From Eretmocerus hayati (Eukaryota; Arthropoda; Insecta; Hymenoptera; Aphelinidae): a stretch of DNA of 64,000 nt. The position numbers were made by a program, and so were the translations under genes. The notes beneath the pieces are model-generated. The model saw only the letters and a program-made list of their open reading frames with translations. It was not told where the DNA came from and ran no database searches. This document shows, one piece after another, positions 50,590-61,960 of this stretch. The first letter of the stretch is position 1. Each line of letters begins with the position of its first letter. The stretch lies in the NCBI GenBank assembly GCA_029851415.1, contig CM056743.1:89564501-89628500 (forward strand), given 5' to 3'.

Positions 50590-50998
50590 CAACAAGCCGA
50601 ACGTTGCGACGTACAAAGGAGACGCACCGGTCAGTCAAAGACGGCTGGCGAGCGCCTCCCCAACAGTCCCGGACTGGAATCCGCATTGATACGGCCATCT
50701 AAACCGGGTAAACCCTCTCTTCCTTCTCCGTTGGCGCCGGCCATTGGACAAGGAAGAGATCCACCAACTTACCAATCTGGCCCCGGAACCGCGTGAGCAT
50801 TACTTCAGGACCGGTGGCGTCTCGCGCTCAGGACCAAGCGTCTCTCTTCTCGCGACTCGCAAGTGTTGTTCCTCTTCCTTCAATTTCCTTCCTACTCTTC
50901 AGTCTCCTTTCTTCTTTCTTTTTCCTTCTTTCTTACCTCTTCAGTCCATCATATTCCTCCTGGAACCATTCGGACCTCTTCTGTTTGAATCGGCAGTT
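50590..50998 (+). repeat. LINE 5' UTR fragment (same family as 61496-61935)
   Basis: Nearly co-linear over ~400 bp with 61500-61925: GTTGCGACGTACAAAGGAGA, then CTCTTCCTTCTCCGTTGGCG, GCGTGAGCATTACTTCAGG, a polypyrimidine stretch (50870-50950) and CTCCTGGAACCATTCGGACC. It ends abruptly at about 51000 against the 3' end of the minus-strand R1-like element. No ORF2 follows. Confidence 0.8.
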
Positions 50999-52630
50999 TC
51001 ACTGTAATTCGCCTGCTTCTAGGCACCTCACTTCCCTCTCTTTCTCCTCCTTATGGATCATCACCAGCTTGATGTATCCGGTGACTCTACCACATGTCTC
51101 CTGGTTGTGGAACGAGTACGGGACGAGATTCTCAGGTGTTAGTTGAGCACCCAGCCATTCATCCAGTTCGGCGCGCTCTCTCCGGGTGTCACTGCACTTG
51201 AACAGGGCATGCTCAGCGTCATCCCAGTCGTCCCCGCATGACTGGCATACTGGGGTCGTCCTCTTCTTGAACCTAGTTAGATAGGAACCGAAGCAAGCAT
51301 GATCGCTCAGTGCCTGAGTCGTCCAGTAGTCCATCCCTCTGTGGGCACGTTCCGCCCACTTGGCTACGTCACGGATCAACCGGTGCGTCCATCTGCCATT
51401 CGCAAATGGCGAATCCTTCTCAAATTGCCACTGTTTGAGGGTGGTCTCCTCCTCGTTGTCGCGGATGATCTCCTTCATCGTCGGAGTAAGTACTCGTTCG
51501 GCTCCGATCACTTTCTGGCGGTCCCAGATCCTCATTCACTCCACGACGAGCAAAAGGAGAGGCGGTGAACTGGCCAATACGTGAGCCGCATCTGCCGACA
51601 CGGTGCGGTAGGCACGGATACTTCTCAGGGCCGCTCCCCGGTGGACAGGCCCCAACCTCTTCTCGATGATGGTCTTCTCCACTCTCTTTCTCCACACGGG
51701 TGCACCATAGAGCATGATGGAGGTGCTGACGGTGTTGAGAAGTGCGCGCCTCTTTTCTTTGGGTCTCCCGATATCCGGCATCAGCCGCTGAAGCGCCGCA
51801 CCGACCCTGCGTGCCTTCTGCGCGGCCTCCTGGATGTGCTTCTTGAACGACCACTTATCGTCAAGCCATACACCAAGGTATTTCAGCTCTGTCTTGCGTG
51901 GGATCTCTTGCCCGTTGATGTGAAAACGGGGTGAGTCAAACTTCCTGCGTCTTGTGTCCACGATTGCTTCGCATTTCTTGACAGCAAGCTCCAGGAGCCT
52001 GCTGATCATCCACTTGTAGACTCGGGCCAGCGCCTCGTTTGCGCGTCTACCCAAGAGTTCCTCGTTGTCGGCCCAGATTATGAGCCCCGCGTCGTCCACG
52101 AAAGCTACTATTATCACTCCTCCTGGCAGTTCCATAGACAGTAAACTGTCGTACTAGGTGTTCCAGTTGAACGGCCCGGAAACCGATCCTTGTCCAATTC
52201 CAGCGGACAGTTCCCGAATCTCTTGTCCCTCGTCGGTGTCGTACACCAGGGTCCAGTTTCGAAGATAGTCATTCGTGACGGCTAGTAGATAGGGCGGCAC
52301 TTTACCTGCTTGGAATTGATAGACTCGCTCCCAGCTCGCCCAGTTGAACGCGTTCTTTATGTCCAATGCAATGATGGCACAGAATCCTCCTCTTCCTCGG
52401 TATGGGTTCTCTACCGACGCTTGAACCCGTTCTTGGACCTCCTCGATCGCGTGCACAGTGCTTCGTCCCTCCCGGAACCCGAACTGCATTGGTGATAGAC
52501 CGGCGCTCTCTTCGTAGGCTCTCTCCACCCTGTTGAGCACCATCCTCTCGTACATTTTCCCGATATTGTCGAGCATGCTGAGAGGGCGTTGACCTTGACC
52601 TTTAGGTATCAGGACCAAAATAATAATATC
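50999..52630 (-). pseudogene. R1-like LINE ORF2, C-terminal half (RT and zinc knuckle)
   Basis: One minus-strand frame with just two in-frame stops (TAG at 52154-52156 and TGA at 51536-51538). Homology starts at LVLIPKG, truncated, with a few residues missing before RPLSMLDNIGK. RT motifs: GLSPMQFGFREGRSTVHAI, ALDIKNAFNWASW (first Asp), GIGQGSVSGP (normally GVPQGSVLGP) and AFVDDAGL (normally FADD). The distal part has GRWTHRLI, DHACFGSYL and the R1-type CCHC knuckle CQSCGDDWDDAEHALFKC. R1-clade elements normally integrate in arthropod rDNA or telomeric repeats; no rDNA is seen here. With few lesions, it is probably a fairly young dead-on-arrival copy. Confidence 0.88.
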
Positions 52631-52914
52631 TATTGTTCTTTGTTCGCGGGCAACGCCCATTACAAAGTGGATAGGAGATGTGTTCCTACCTCAATACAGT
52701 TGTATTTACCGTAATCTGATGAACAGGTATGATATAACTAGATGGGAGATAGGCATATAATATTTCACTGACTTAGGTCGTAAATGGAAGTGGGAAGATG
52801 TATTGCAAGTCTGTTAGGCTTTGAGCTGGTGCTAGGGCTTGTGATTAGCAACATCATAATTTGGCAAGCGCGAGTGCGGGAGTTGAAAGTGGCAGTTGTA
52901 AATAATGGATGAGT

Positions 52915-53755
52915 TCATGATAAACAGTCGTTGACAGTAAATGATCTGGCTTTTAACATGTTGGTTATGAAATGAAATATGTTTGGCATGTCTTCGGGCA
53001 GCCCTCTGGATAGAATTATGAGTACATTGGAATCATTCAGGTATTTGGTTCTATAGCTCGTATAAGCAGGGCATTCGTTAAATACATGGAGAAGGGTTTC
53101 TTCAGCACCGAAAGCATGTTTCCGTTCGGATAATTCTATGGGAAGTCGATTTTACATCAAATTTTTGGAACAGTTCTCCGGCTAATCTGCAGCTTGCTAG
53201 GGCTCTGGAATAGGACAGCGGGTGATTTTCCATAATATAATCTTCGCATGTTGGGCTATCAGGAAGATCTCTGATGGTTTTGTACATCGGGCAGTAGCCG
53301 GAGCTAAGTGCACTGGCGATGTTTTCGTGCCAGCTTGTTCTGGCGAATACTCCTTCTATGTTTGCCAGGGCTTTGGTGATCGCAACAGGGTCTTGGAGTT
53401 GCCGAAGATAGCTGTGCTCAGCTCTCTTTGGGATAATTTTCATTTGCACGACCCAGTTCAGATTATCGTTGGTAGGATTTCCGTCAGATAGCTCTTTGAG
53501 TTCCATGTACATGCGCTTGGGTAACCTTTTTTCGTCCATTTTCAGGAGCTTTACCCAGTATTTCAATGCTCTTGAGGCGACATTCCTACATAGTTTGACA
53601 TTGCCGGTTCCGAGTCGCAGGAGGTAGCCGGGTGTAGATAGAGGAAGGCTGAGGTACCGTTTGTGACAATTATTCTGGATACGTCCGATTTCGTCGGTGG
53701 GGTTCAAGACCCAAATTCCAGTTCCATAGTGTACTGCGAGGTTGGGGATATACAT
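52915..53755 (-). pseudogene. LINE ORF2 C-terminal fragment
   Basis: Minus frame 53755-53102 reads YGTGIWVLNPTDEIGRIQNN, then SRALKYWVKLLKMDEKRLP and LNWVVQMKIIP, the region after the RT in several LINE clades. A frameshift inside the zinc knuckle follows: CFRC, then in the next frame GAEETLLHVFNECPAY, which completes a CX2C...H...C motif and ends at 52915-52917. The RT core is missing; a TA-repeat (53747-53770) abuts the 5' break. The clade is not resolved. Confidence 0.75.
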
Positions 53756-55453
53756 ATATATATATATATGAGTATATAATGACTATTTTACCGAGCAAAC
53801 GAGTCGCATGAATATATATCTGCGACTAAGAATCGGCTCTGTTGCACTGCTTACTCTGCAACCAATACTTTCTCGTTATTGCTCGGATCGATCGAATACC
53901 TCGTACATTCAATCGATCAATCGGGGATACTGCTGCTTGGGAAATCTGCACTTCAATCATAAATGCCGAAAGGTCATGCTATTGCTACATATTATTCGTT
54001 AAGATCATGTCCTATAAGTTGCATGCGTGCTTTCTTATATATGACAAGCGTATAAGTGAAGTAGGTCAAAATGTTGTACATTCACGATTCAATCGACCAC
54101 CACGCTGGTATACAGGCAATTTTCATTATAGCCAGAAGTGTGTGTACTCAAATTACAGCTAATGAACCACAATACATGGAGAAAGGATAATCAAGCCTAA
54201 CGAAATTGGCTTACCCATGCGTTTGGTCGATCGAAGGTCAATTTTACGAAAAATTGCACGTCCAAAATACGCATGCAGAAAATCTCTACAATATTCACTA
54301 CTGATCGAAATCTACTGATATAACACTGCTTTGTGATTGGTATGATACATATTCAAGTGGCTATCTCGATAGGAAGTTCGATTTCCGAGGGAGGGCCTGA
54401 AAATATTGAGAATAATATGTGGGAAGAAAATTATTGGGTAAACCTCTATGAAAAGACTCAGGCTCCTCTAACCATACTTTCATTAAAAATTTAATGATTT
54501 GAACTTTATTGAATTTTGTGCTTCTAGATAATTCGAATACCACGATCTCGATCGTGGACACAGAATTTCCGGGATGGAGAATTAATATTCGCACGTCAGT
54601 TGAATTTTTCTCAATATCACTCATGTAATCAAAGATATGACTCGTATCTTCGATTTATTCTGTATGGAAACTTGCCATCTGTCTTCGGCGCGTAGCGCAC
54701 TAAAACTCAGAACCTTGCCGTCTCATATTCTGGACGGATTTGCCACTACGATGGGCAAAAATGAGTTTGATTCGCGACGATTCTGGCTCACGAAAAGACC
54801 TTAAATATATCTATATATTGGCCTATGCTTGGTTTGGCATCGCGGTGAAAATTTGTAATTAAGAATCTAACCCCCCAATCGATCCGTAAGCACTGAGGTA
54901 TTATCAGCTGGTCATGAGTCTTCACCCCATCCTGGGTATAGAGACGGCCAGCTCGAATTTGCCAGTGTGCCCGGATATCATATAATTTGAGCCTTCGCGA
55001 TCTAAAATTTGCCCAAGTTTTTCATTCCTGTCTGAGCAGGCTTACTCGAACCGGGGCCACGGTTATTGTATATTCCATTCCAGATACATCTCGAGGATGC
55101 CTTGTGGTAGAATTTTCATATTCTGAGAAAATATTGCATCCGGGCGACGAATTCCTTTTGTCTCGGGGAGACCTGCTCGTTCGTGGGTATGTAGAGTTTT
55201 TTCACTTCTGAACTGTTCAGCTATCCGGGCGCAAGAGAGCGAGCTTTGCTCGCGCAACGATCCATATGCCCTCGAACGGCCAGAGCCCCACTTCGAGACA
55301 CTCTTCGGCGGCTTGGACCCTGCGTCGACATAGACACGCGTAATTACCATTACATGCAAATATCTTTCCGAATATCGGGATCGATTGGTTGAATTATAGT
55401 ATATGTGAATCGATGAAGAACCGATTGGGAAGGGTATAGATCTATATCGGCTT
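53756..55453. other. No gene seen
   Basis: Contains a TA dinucleotide run at the left edge, a short hairpin (AGTCGCA ... TGCGACT, about 53800-53827) and another (GCGAGC ... GCTCGC, about 55238-55252). The open frames (for example 54361-54624 minus) match nothing I know. Confidence 0.5.
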
Positions 55454-56558
55454 TATACAACATGTTTCAGAATTCGTGTGTACACGCCGGAAAAATTTGG
55501 TAGCGGTGAGTTTGTTATTTCGATTGGTGAGATCGAGAAAGTTTGTTATAATTCCCTGATTTTGTAACTGTCGTGTGAAAAAACGTATTTCTTAGCGTTA
55601 TGTCAGTAACGCTTGGTGTGTAATGCTTAACGGCTAGCATTACACCAAAGCGTTACATTGTGTATTCTGCTTGGTTATGGTTCGGAGGGGTGTGTATCTC
55701 AGCTGCTCTAATGTTGATTATGAACCGTGATTTCTCTTCGCGAGCTGTTGGAGTAGAGAAATTACAAATTAATTCGGTCTTCGCGCGAAGACTTTTGCGA
55801 GGCGCCCTTCCAAATATTTTCGCGTACGCGAGAAGTGGGTTTTTCCGCGTACGCGGAGGCCTTGCGATGCGCCATCCTGAACATTTCCGCGTACGCAAAG
55901 CGGATATGGTTTCGCGTGCGCGAATAATTTCCGGTTTGCGTGCCCGAAGGCTTTCGAGCGGCGCCCTTCCGAAAAATTCTGCGTACACGAAGAATGGAGC
56001 CTTCGCGTACGCGTAGAATTTCTGATTCCGCGTACGGGACGACGGCATTGAATTAGACCTCAGTTCAATACGAAGTACGAGGGCACCTTTCACGACTCCC
56101 ACAACACAGAAACACGAACTCAACCGCGAAGAACACTGCGTCGTTGCTTCTACAAGAGCGCTCTTGAAATCATGCAGAGCCGCTGCCACCGCCAAAAATA
56201 TCCGGTAGTCTAACCCCCCGAAGATACGGTTCTCATAAGAATGCCCTGACACGCACAGCACACCGAATTAATTCGTAATTTTCCGACGACAACAGCTCAC
56301 GCGAGAAATGTCACGGTTCTCAATCAACATTAGAGCAGCTGACAAACATACCCCTCCGAGCAATAACCAAGCAGAATACACAAAGTAACTTCTGGTGCAA
56401 GGCTAACCGTTAAGCATCACACACCAAGCGTTACTGACATAACGCTAGATAATACGTTTTTTTCACACAACAATTACGATCTCACCAATCGAGATAACGA
56501 ATTCACCGCTACCCAATTTTTCCGGGGTGTACAGGAATTCTGAAACATCTTGTATATA
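55454..56558. mobile_element. Long-TIR foldback element (~1.1 kb) with minisatellite core
   Basis: TATACAACATGTTTCAGAATTC (read with two short words) opens the element and its reverse complement closes it at 56534-56558. The arms (about 55454-55779 and 56263-56558) stay complementary over ~300 bp, up to a shared AATTAATTCGGT. Internally, ~55780-56040 is built on repeated CGCGTACGCG-type palindromes spaced roughly 30-50 bp apart, with GGCGCCCTTCC repeated. Frames on both strands (55660-56016 plus, 55653-56261 minus) follow from this low complexity. There is no transposase. The ends abut TATA-rich flanks, so a TA or TATA duplication is possible. Confidence 0.85.
55783..56037. repeat. GC-rich palindromic minisatellite inside the foldback element
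   Basis: At least six copies of TT(C/T)CGCGTACGC-like words, with GAGGCGCCCTTCC / GCGGCGCCCTTCC spacer words at about 55798 and 55960. CpG density is far above the surroundings. Confidence 0.75.
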
Positions 56559-56747
56559 TATTATGACAAAGCGATGCGATGGAATTGAGATGACGTGCAG
56601 CTAGATGTATATGCACGGTGGTTGATACACAAAACTTCACGCATATATGGGTTGGTATTAGTTTTACCGACACCAACATATATGATTCTACTAACACGAC
56701 TAGTCTGATGTTCATCTGCCCAAGTGGCTGACTGAAAATGCTTACTT

Positions 56748-58220
56748 CTAAAACTTTGAAATTATCTGAAAATTTCGAACGTTGCAGTACTGTGGACGCC
56801 ACTGTCGCGTCAAAGAGTCTTCGGGCTGCTGCGTAGCTGGTATATTGGCAATATGGCCAGTACAGGGTACGGGACAAATTGCACCCAGCGCAGAGTTGCC
56901 TTTGATTAGTGCGTTGTCTGTTGCATTTTTTAATAGACCTGTGGCTGAGAAGTTTACTTCTAGGTAGATAAAGTTTTTGACCGTATCCAAGGTAACACCG
57001 TTGAACTTGATGGGTCGGATTTTCTTCGGTCTTCCACGTTTTTGGTATGCCATGACCACGCTTCTCCTCTCTTTGAATGTTAGGCTCTTCGAAGTGCAGT
57101 ATTCCACCAGCGTGTCGAATTTCTTCTGTAGGTCAACGGGATCTTTGGCTAATATTGTTTTGTCATCGGCAAAAAGTAGCAGTTCTATTTCTTCTTCTAT
57201 TTTAGAGTGGCCTCGTTCTTTGGAGAAGTTAACCAGGTCGTGCATGAAGAGTGCAAAAATGAGTGGGCTCAATGAATCGCCTCGAAGGACTCCTTGTGTC
57301 ACGTCGATTGGGTTGGTCGACGCGTCATTTTGGAGCTTTACTCGTATAGCAGCTTTACCGTATAGGTCTTGGAGAGTTCTGATGATCTTTGGACTCACCC
57401 CGGCCACGACAGAGTCAAAAGCTCTTTTGTAGTCGATAAAAGCAGCGTAGAGTTTGCCTCCGAGTTTAGATAGTGCTTCGGCAATTTGGGCATGCAGCGT
57501 GAAAATATTGTCATCGCAGGATCTTGATGGTCGGAAGCCGGATTGGCATTCAAGCAGGATTTTGTGTTCTTTAGCCCATGCGATTAAACGTGAGGCAATG
57601 GCGGAAGTGAAGATTTTGCATATACATCTGATCATGGCCAAGCCACGGTAGTTTGCAGGATCATGAATATCACCTTTCTTATGCACAAGGAAAATCTCTG
57701 AGTTACACCAGCTGTCAGGGACCGTCCCTGTTGAGAATATTTTGTTGTAGAGCTGGGTTGAATAGTAGATCCACTTTGCTGGTAGGAATGTGAAGAATGG
57801 GTTAGGCACGCCATCTGGACCAGGGGATTTATTTTGTTTAAGACTGTCCACTATAGTTTGGATTTCTTCTTCTGTGAAGTCTTTGTTCAACATGGGATTC
57901 TCAGTTCCGAAGTATGTTTCTAGTGTAATACACCTTGGTGGGAAATTCTCGTAGAACTCCTCGATAACAGTGCGTGAGATTGGGCCCATGGCTGATCTTC
58001 CTCGGCGCCTGAGTTGTTTGACAGTGCTCCAAAAACTCCGGGGGTTCGTCTTGACATTGGCCAAAAGTGACTGGTGGTGTAGGCAGAATGCAATCTTTTT
58101 CTCTTGACATAGTGCTTTGAAGAGCTCGCGCTGTGTCAGGAATTCTTCAAGTAAGCTGCTTCTTCTCGATCTGGACCATTTCTGGTGTAAGTTAGTTTGC
58201 TTGGCGTACGCCTCGATCAC
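56748..58220 (-). pseudogene. LINE reverse transcriptase (5'- and 3'-truncated, clade unresolved)
   Basis: A 490-codon minus frame. Residues ~115-135 read EEIQTIVDSLKQNKSPGPDG, followed by the RT: KKGDIHDPANYRGLAM, ECQSGFRPSRSCDDNIF, FIDYKRAFDSV (first Asp), VTQGVLRGDSLSPLIFALF and LLLFADDKTIL (FADD intact). Homology ends near 56880; the last ~40 residues are out of frame, and the true frame continues as RRLFDATVASTVL in the overlapping frame (56877-56800), then stops at the foldback element side. The endonuclease is absent: the element begins at about 58222, back to back with a plus-strand LINE. The RT signature motifs are intact, unlike the neighbouring LINEs. Confidence 0.85.
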
Positions 58221-58223
58221 GCG

Positions 58224-59667
58224 TGCTTCTTATCCTGATTTGTGGAAACGCACCCTGATCACACAGATCCCCAAAACGAATATTTTAACGGACGTTACTG
58301 ATCTGAGACGAATTGCCGGACTCTCTGAATGCTCAAAGGTCCTTGGGAAGATTGTCGCGAACCAGCTCAAGAAACACATTGAATTGAACAAGCTCTCAGA
58401 TCCCTACGAAGCTGGTTTTCGTGAAGGTCACAGTACATAAACAGCACTGCTCGGTATATTGGACAATCAATGTGCGTGCTGGTTTCGACAAATCCATGTG
58501 CACGGTCCTTGTTCTCTTTGATTTCTCAAAGGCCTTTGACAAAATCCCTCATGACATACTTATTCGTAAGCTCCGTGCTTTCAATGTAGATGATCTTGCT
58601 ATAAAGTGGTTCCTATCTTACTTAGCGGACAGATGCCAAGCAGTCATTGATGATGGGGGTACTGTATCAGATTGGATAAAGACAGGAACGGGTGTAATTC
58701 AGGGATCGGTACTTGGTCCCCTCCTATTTTCTACATTCATTAATGACCAGCCGAAAGTTCTACGCTATACACGCCACATGATGTATGCTGATGGCACACA
58801 AATATACCGCAGTTGCCACCGTCATCTCATAGAGTGTCTCAAACTTGTGGAATCGGATGTCAACGTGATACATACATGGGCTACTCCCAATGGACTGAGC
58901 ATGAACCTCAAGAAGACCAAAGTAATGATACTAGGTAGCTCTGAAAATATTCTTCATCTCAACATGAGCGAGCTACCTCGTCTCATGATTAACGGTTTAC
59001 CCGTTGATTTTGTGTCCGAAGCTAAGAACCTAGGAGTCTTCATAACGTCTAATCTGGACTGGGGAAAGCATATATCATATATCTCCCGCAGAGTATTCGG
59101 TACACTAAGGCAACTGTGACCTGATCAGCACGCCCTATCATTCTCATTACGGAAATCACTCGTCCAAACTCTCATACTCCCATTTTTTGACTATGTTTGC
59201 CTAGTTTACCACGATGTCACAAATGAACAGAATCTCAGGCTACAGAGAGCTCAAAATGCTTGTACGCGATTCGTTTTTGGAAATATACCATGGCAAGACC
59301 ACGTAATCCCTACCGGATAAGGCTAGGCTGGCTCACAGTCAAAGCCCGGTGAGAGTACTTCCTGGCGAGTCTACTCTTCCAGACGCTCAAGACTCGTGAA
59401 CCCTCGTACCTCGCTAGGAACATAATTGAAGTTTGTAACACCGGACTTCTCAGATCAGTCCGACTCCAAACAGGTGACTCACTGGTACCCAACAGCCGTA
59501 CCTCATCCCACAGGGACTCCTTTCATATCTCTGCCTGCTATTACTGGAATAAACTCCCTAAACCTATCACCTCCTTGCCACGTGATTCCACCTCTCTCAC
59601 CTCCTTCAAATCCCACCTACTCAATCATCTCATCAGTTTGGGGTCGGAACCTGATGTCGATCTGTAA
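58224..59667 (+). pseudogene. CR1/Jockey-type LINE ORF2, RT to C-terminus
   Basis: The first frame (SYPDLWKRTLITQIPK to YEAGFREGHST) meets a stop at 58438-58440; the RT continues in another phase: LVLFDFSKAFDKIPHD (first Asp), GVIQGSVLGPLLFSTFIND (normally GVPQG) and MMYADGTQIY, where the second Asp of YADD is Gly. A stop at 59117-59119 and further breaks follow. The C-terminus can be read on (LRLQRAQNACTRFVFG, EPSYLARN, SFHISACYYWNKLP) to TAA at 59665-59667. The catalytic loss and frame breaks mean it is dead. 5'-truncated at ~58224. Confidence 0.85.
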
Positions 59668-59669
59668 AA

Positions 59670-59852
59670 GTACACTCTCCGGACACAATATCTGTACAAG
59701 CCATTTAGTGATTCTCACTTTCTGGGCTGGTTTCGCCATGCATTCGTTCCATTTTCCGCGTTTCCTTAGCACGAAATGAGATAGGCCGTGCCAACCCAAA
59801 AAGGAGGAATCACTCAATGGCTTGTACAGATATTTTGTCCAGCGAGTGTACC
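59670..59852. repeat. Imperfect hairpin (~183 bp) in the LINE 3' region
   Basis: GTACACTC at 59670 and GAGTGTAC ending at 59852 bound two arms of ~60 bp (for example TATCTGTACAAGCCATT paired with AATGGCTTGTACAGATA). It starts three bases after the ORF2 stop. It is either a small MITE insertion or a structured 3' UTR. Confidence 0.75.
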
Positions 59853-60180
59853 TGACTCTTACCCGAAAGCTTGTTGAGTAGTGAGCACGCATTATTCGAG
59901 CAGGAGATTTAGAGTATACGTTCAAAAATCGTTGCCATGACTGGAAACTGCTCAAACTAGTGATGAAGGTCTAATTCAATCCACGATCTTATCTAGACTT
60001 ACGTATTTTATATTCATGTATATAGTTCATACATTCGTATATTTTTATATTTCATACTTTCATATTAAATAATTCTACATATTTGTATCACACAGATGTT
60101 GTATTATGTGTTATGCCCCTCGGCACCCATTATCCCAGGGTGATAAATTATCAATCGATCAATCAATCAATCTGTCTCTC
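59853..60180 (+). repeat. LINE 3' UTR and microsatellite tail
   Basis: AT-rich 3' UTR of the preceding LINE ending in CCCCTCGGCACCCATTATCCC, GGTGATAAATTATCAATCG and an (ATCA)n tail at about 60149-60171, the usual 3' end of CR1/Jockey-type elements. Confidence 0.7.
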
Positions 60181-60186
60181 TCTCTC

Positions 60187-60652
60187 GTACCTGAACGCCA
60201 CGGACAAACAGCGGCAACGGATACAGCGACTGAGCAATTCATGTGTGAGATACATTTTTGATCTGAGGAGAGACGAGCACATCAAATTTTTTAAGGAGCG
60301 TTTGGGTTGGTTATGTACTGATTTGCGGAGAATGTACTTCGCAGCACTTTTAATGCATAAGATCATGCACCTCGGGGAACCTGGCTACCTAGCTGCGATG
60401 TTTACCAGGTACCAATCTGAACGCCCCGCACGTGGTGATGCAGAAGAGCGGGTACTCAAGGTTCCCAGTATGAGACTTGAGTACGGAAGAAGATCATTCC
60501 AGGTTCAATGTGCTCATCTGTGAAACTTTCTGCCTCCGGGCTTTCGAAAGCTGAGGAAAATATCAGTATTCAAAAAGGCCTTAAAAGATTTCCTTCTGAC
60601 TCAGTCTTCTGAGAAGGTTGATGTGGAGAGGAGGCATTATTTTAATCTCTAA
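60187..60652 (+). pseudogene. LINE ORF2 C-terminal end (CR1/Jockey-type)
   Basis: Starts abruptly after the (ATCA)n and CT tail of the previous element. Reads QRQRIQRLSNSCVRYIFDL, FKERLGWLCTDLRRMYFAAL and PGYLAAMF. A TGA at 60521-60523 replaces the tryptophan of the AHLWNxLP motif; the frame continues (NFLPPGFRKLRKISVFKKAL) to TAA at 60650-60652. Only the last ~150 codons are present, as in heavy 5' truncation. Confidence 0.8.
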
Positions 60653-61085
60653 GCTGTGATAGGTTTGGGCTCTTTTCGATGAGCGTTTCCTTTTTTAAAA
60701 GAGTCATACGTGGCTACTTCGTTACTGGATTGTAATTCCTCTGATATTTCTGCTGCCCCAAGCCTTTATATGCCTTTCTACTCGAGAATGTTCTCTTCTC
60801 CTCGATCGTTCTAGTGAAGACTGATATATGTATATGAAAATGTATCTTATCATTCTCTTCCTGACTTTCATACATCTCTCGATGCCTTAAAATGTATAGT
60901 CACTTTCTGTGATAATTCTCATATTCCTTGACCAAAAAGACAAATATTTATACTTTGTTATATATTTATTATGAAGGTGTAACATATGCTATTGTATTTT
61001 TCAATTTTGCCCTCGGGCGAATAAAGGTTATCTATCTATCTATCTATCCATCTATCTCTCTCTCTCCCTCTGTCTCTCTCTCTTC
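60653..61085 (+). repeat. LINE 3' UTR with (TATC)n / (CT)n tail
   Basis: The 3' UTR ends in GCCCTCGGGCGAATAAAGG, a short hairpin plus A-rich word, followed by a tetranucleotide (TATC)n run from about 61029 that turns into (CT)n up to about 61083. It marks the 3' end of the LINE above and the start of the next one. Confidence 0.8.
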
Positions 61086-61955
61086 TTTTCTTTTAAGGTG
61101 GTGAGAGGGCAAAATCTGCCTCAAGATCCTTCGGATCCGTCGCCAGACTCCGGATTGGTTCAGCTTACGCGGACTACGCATAGTCCACGCGGGCCATACC
61201 AGGCGGGACACAGGTTTGGGTGGGGCCCACCAAGAGGTGGGCCCGGCCGTGTGAAATCCCTCTCCCCTTGATGCCCGATACCTAGGGCATCGGGCAATCA
61301 AGAAGGAGATCCACCTGCATCAACCGTCTCAGCCCGGAACCGCGTGAGCATTACTTCAGGATGAACGGCATATCTCGAGCTCGATTGCGAGCGTTCCTCT
61401 CCTCCATCTTCTTTTCCCGGCCACTTGTCGTTAACCTCCTTGACCTTCTCTCCGTCTCTTTCTCTCTCTCTTTCTCCTTTTTCTTTCTTTTCAAGGTGGT
61501 TGTAAGGCGAAGACGCTGCGACGTACGAAGGAGAGGCACCGGTCAGCCAAAGACGGCTGGCGAGCACCTCCCCAACAGTCCCGGGCTGGAATCCGCATCG
61601 ATAGTGCCATCCGAACCGGGTAAACCCTCTCTTCCTTCTCCGTTGGCGCCGGCCATTGGACAAGGAAGAGATCCACCAAATCACCAATCCGGCCCCGGCA
61701 CCGCGTGAGCATTACTCCAGGGCTGGCGGCGTCTCGCGCTCAGGATCGAGCGTCTCTCTTCTCGCGACTCGCAGGTGTTGTTTCTCCTTCTTCGATCTTC
61801 TTCCATCTCTCCATTCTTTTTTCTTCTTCCTCCTTCCTTCAATCTTCGATTTTCTCTCTTCTTCCTTCCCTCTCGAGTGCATCATGTTCCTCCTGGAACC
61901 ATTTGGATCTCTTCTGTTTGAATTCGGAGACTCACATCTCTCTCTCTCTCTCTCT
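61086..61955 (+). repeat. LINE 5' UTR: two tandem ~430-bp units
   Basis: Unit 1 (about 61086-61490) and unit 2 (about 61491-61955) share TCTTTTnAAGGTGGT at their start, GAGATCCACC, GCGTGAGCATTACT(T/C)CAGG and a polypyrimidine end. Unit 2 is also found alone at 50590-50998. Unit 1 contains three successive short hairpins: 61168-61191, 61223-61244 (GGGCCCACC-AAGA-GGTGGGCCC) and 61272-61296. This is consistent with a LINE 5' UTR made of repeated promoter-like units. Confidence 0.75.
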
Positions 61956-61960
61956 CCCTC
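61938..61960 (+). repeat. (CT)n microsatellite at the LINE deletion junction
   Basis: A run of CT dinucleotides right where the 5' UTR joins the middle of the endonuclease, so a plausible site of slippage or recombination. Confidence 0.8.

Noticed and set aside
55653..56261. 202-codon Arg/Ala-rich minus ORF
   Set aside because: It covers the CGCGTACGCG minisatellite and one arm of the foldback element; low complexity explains the open frame.
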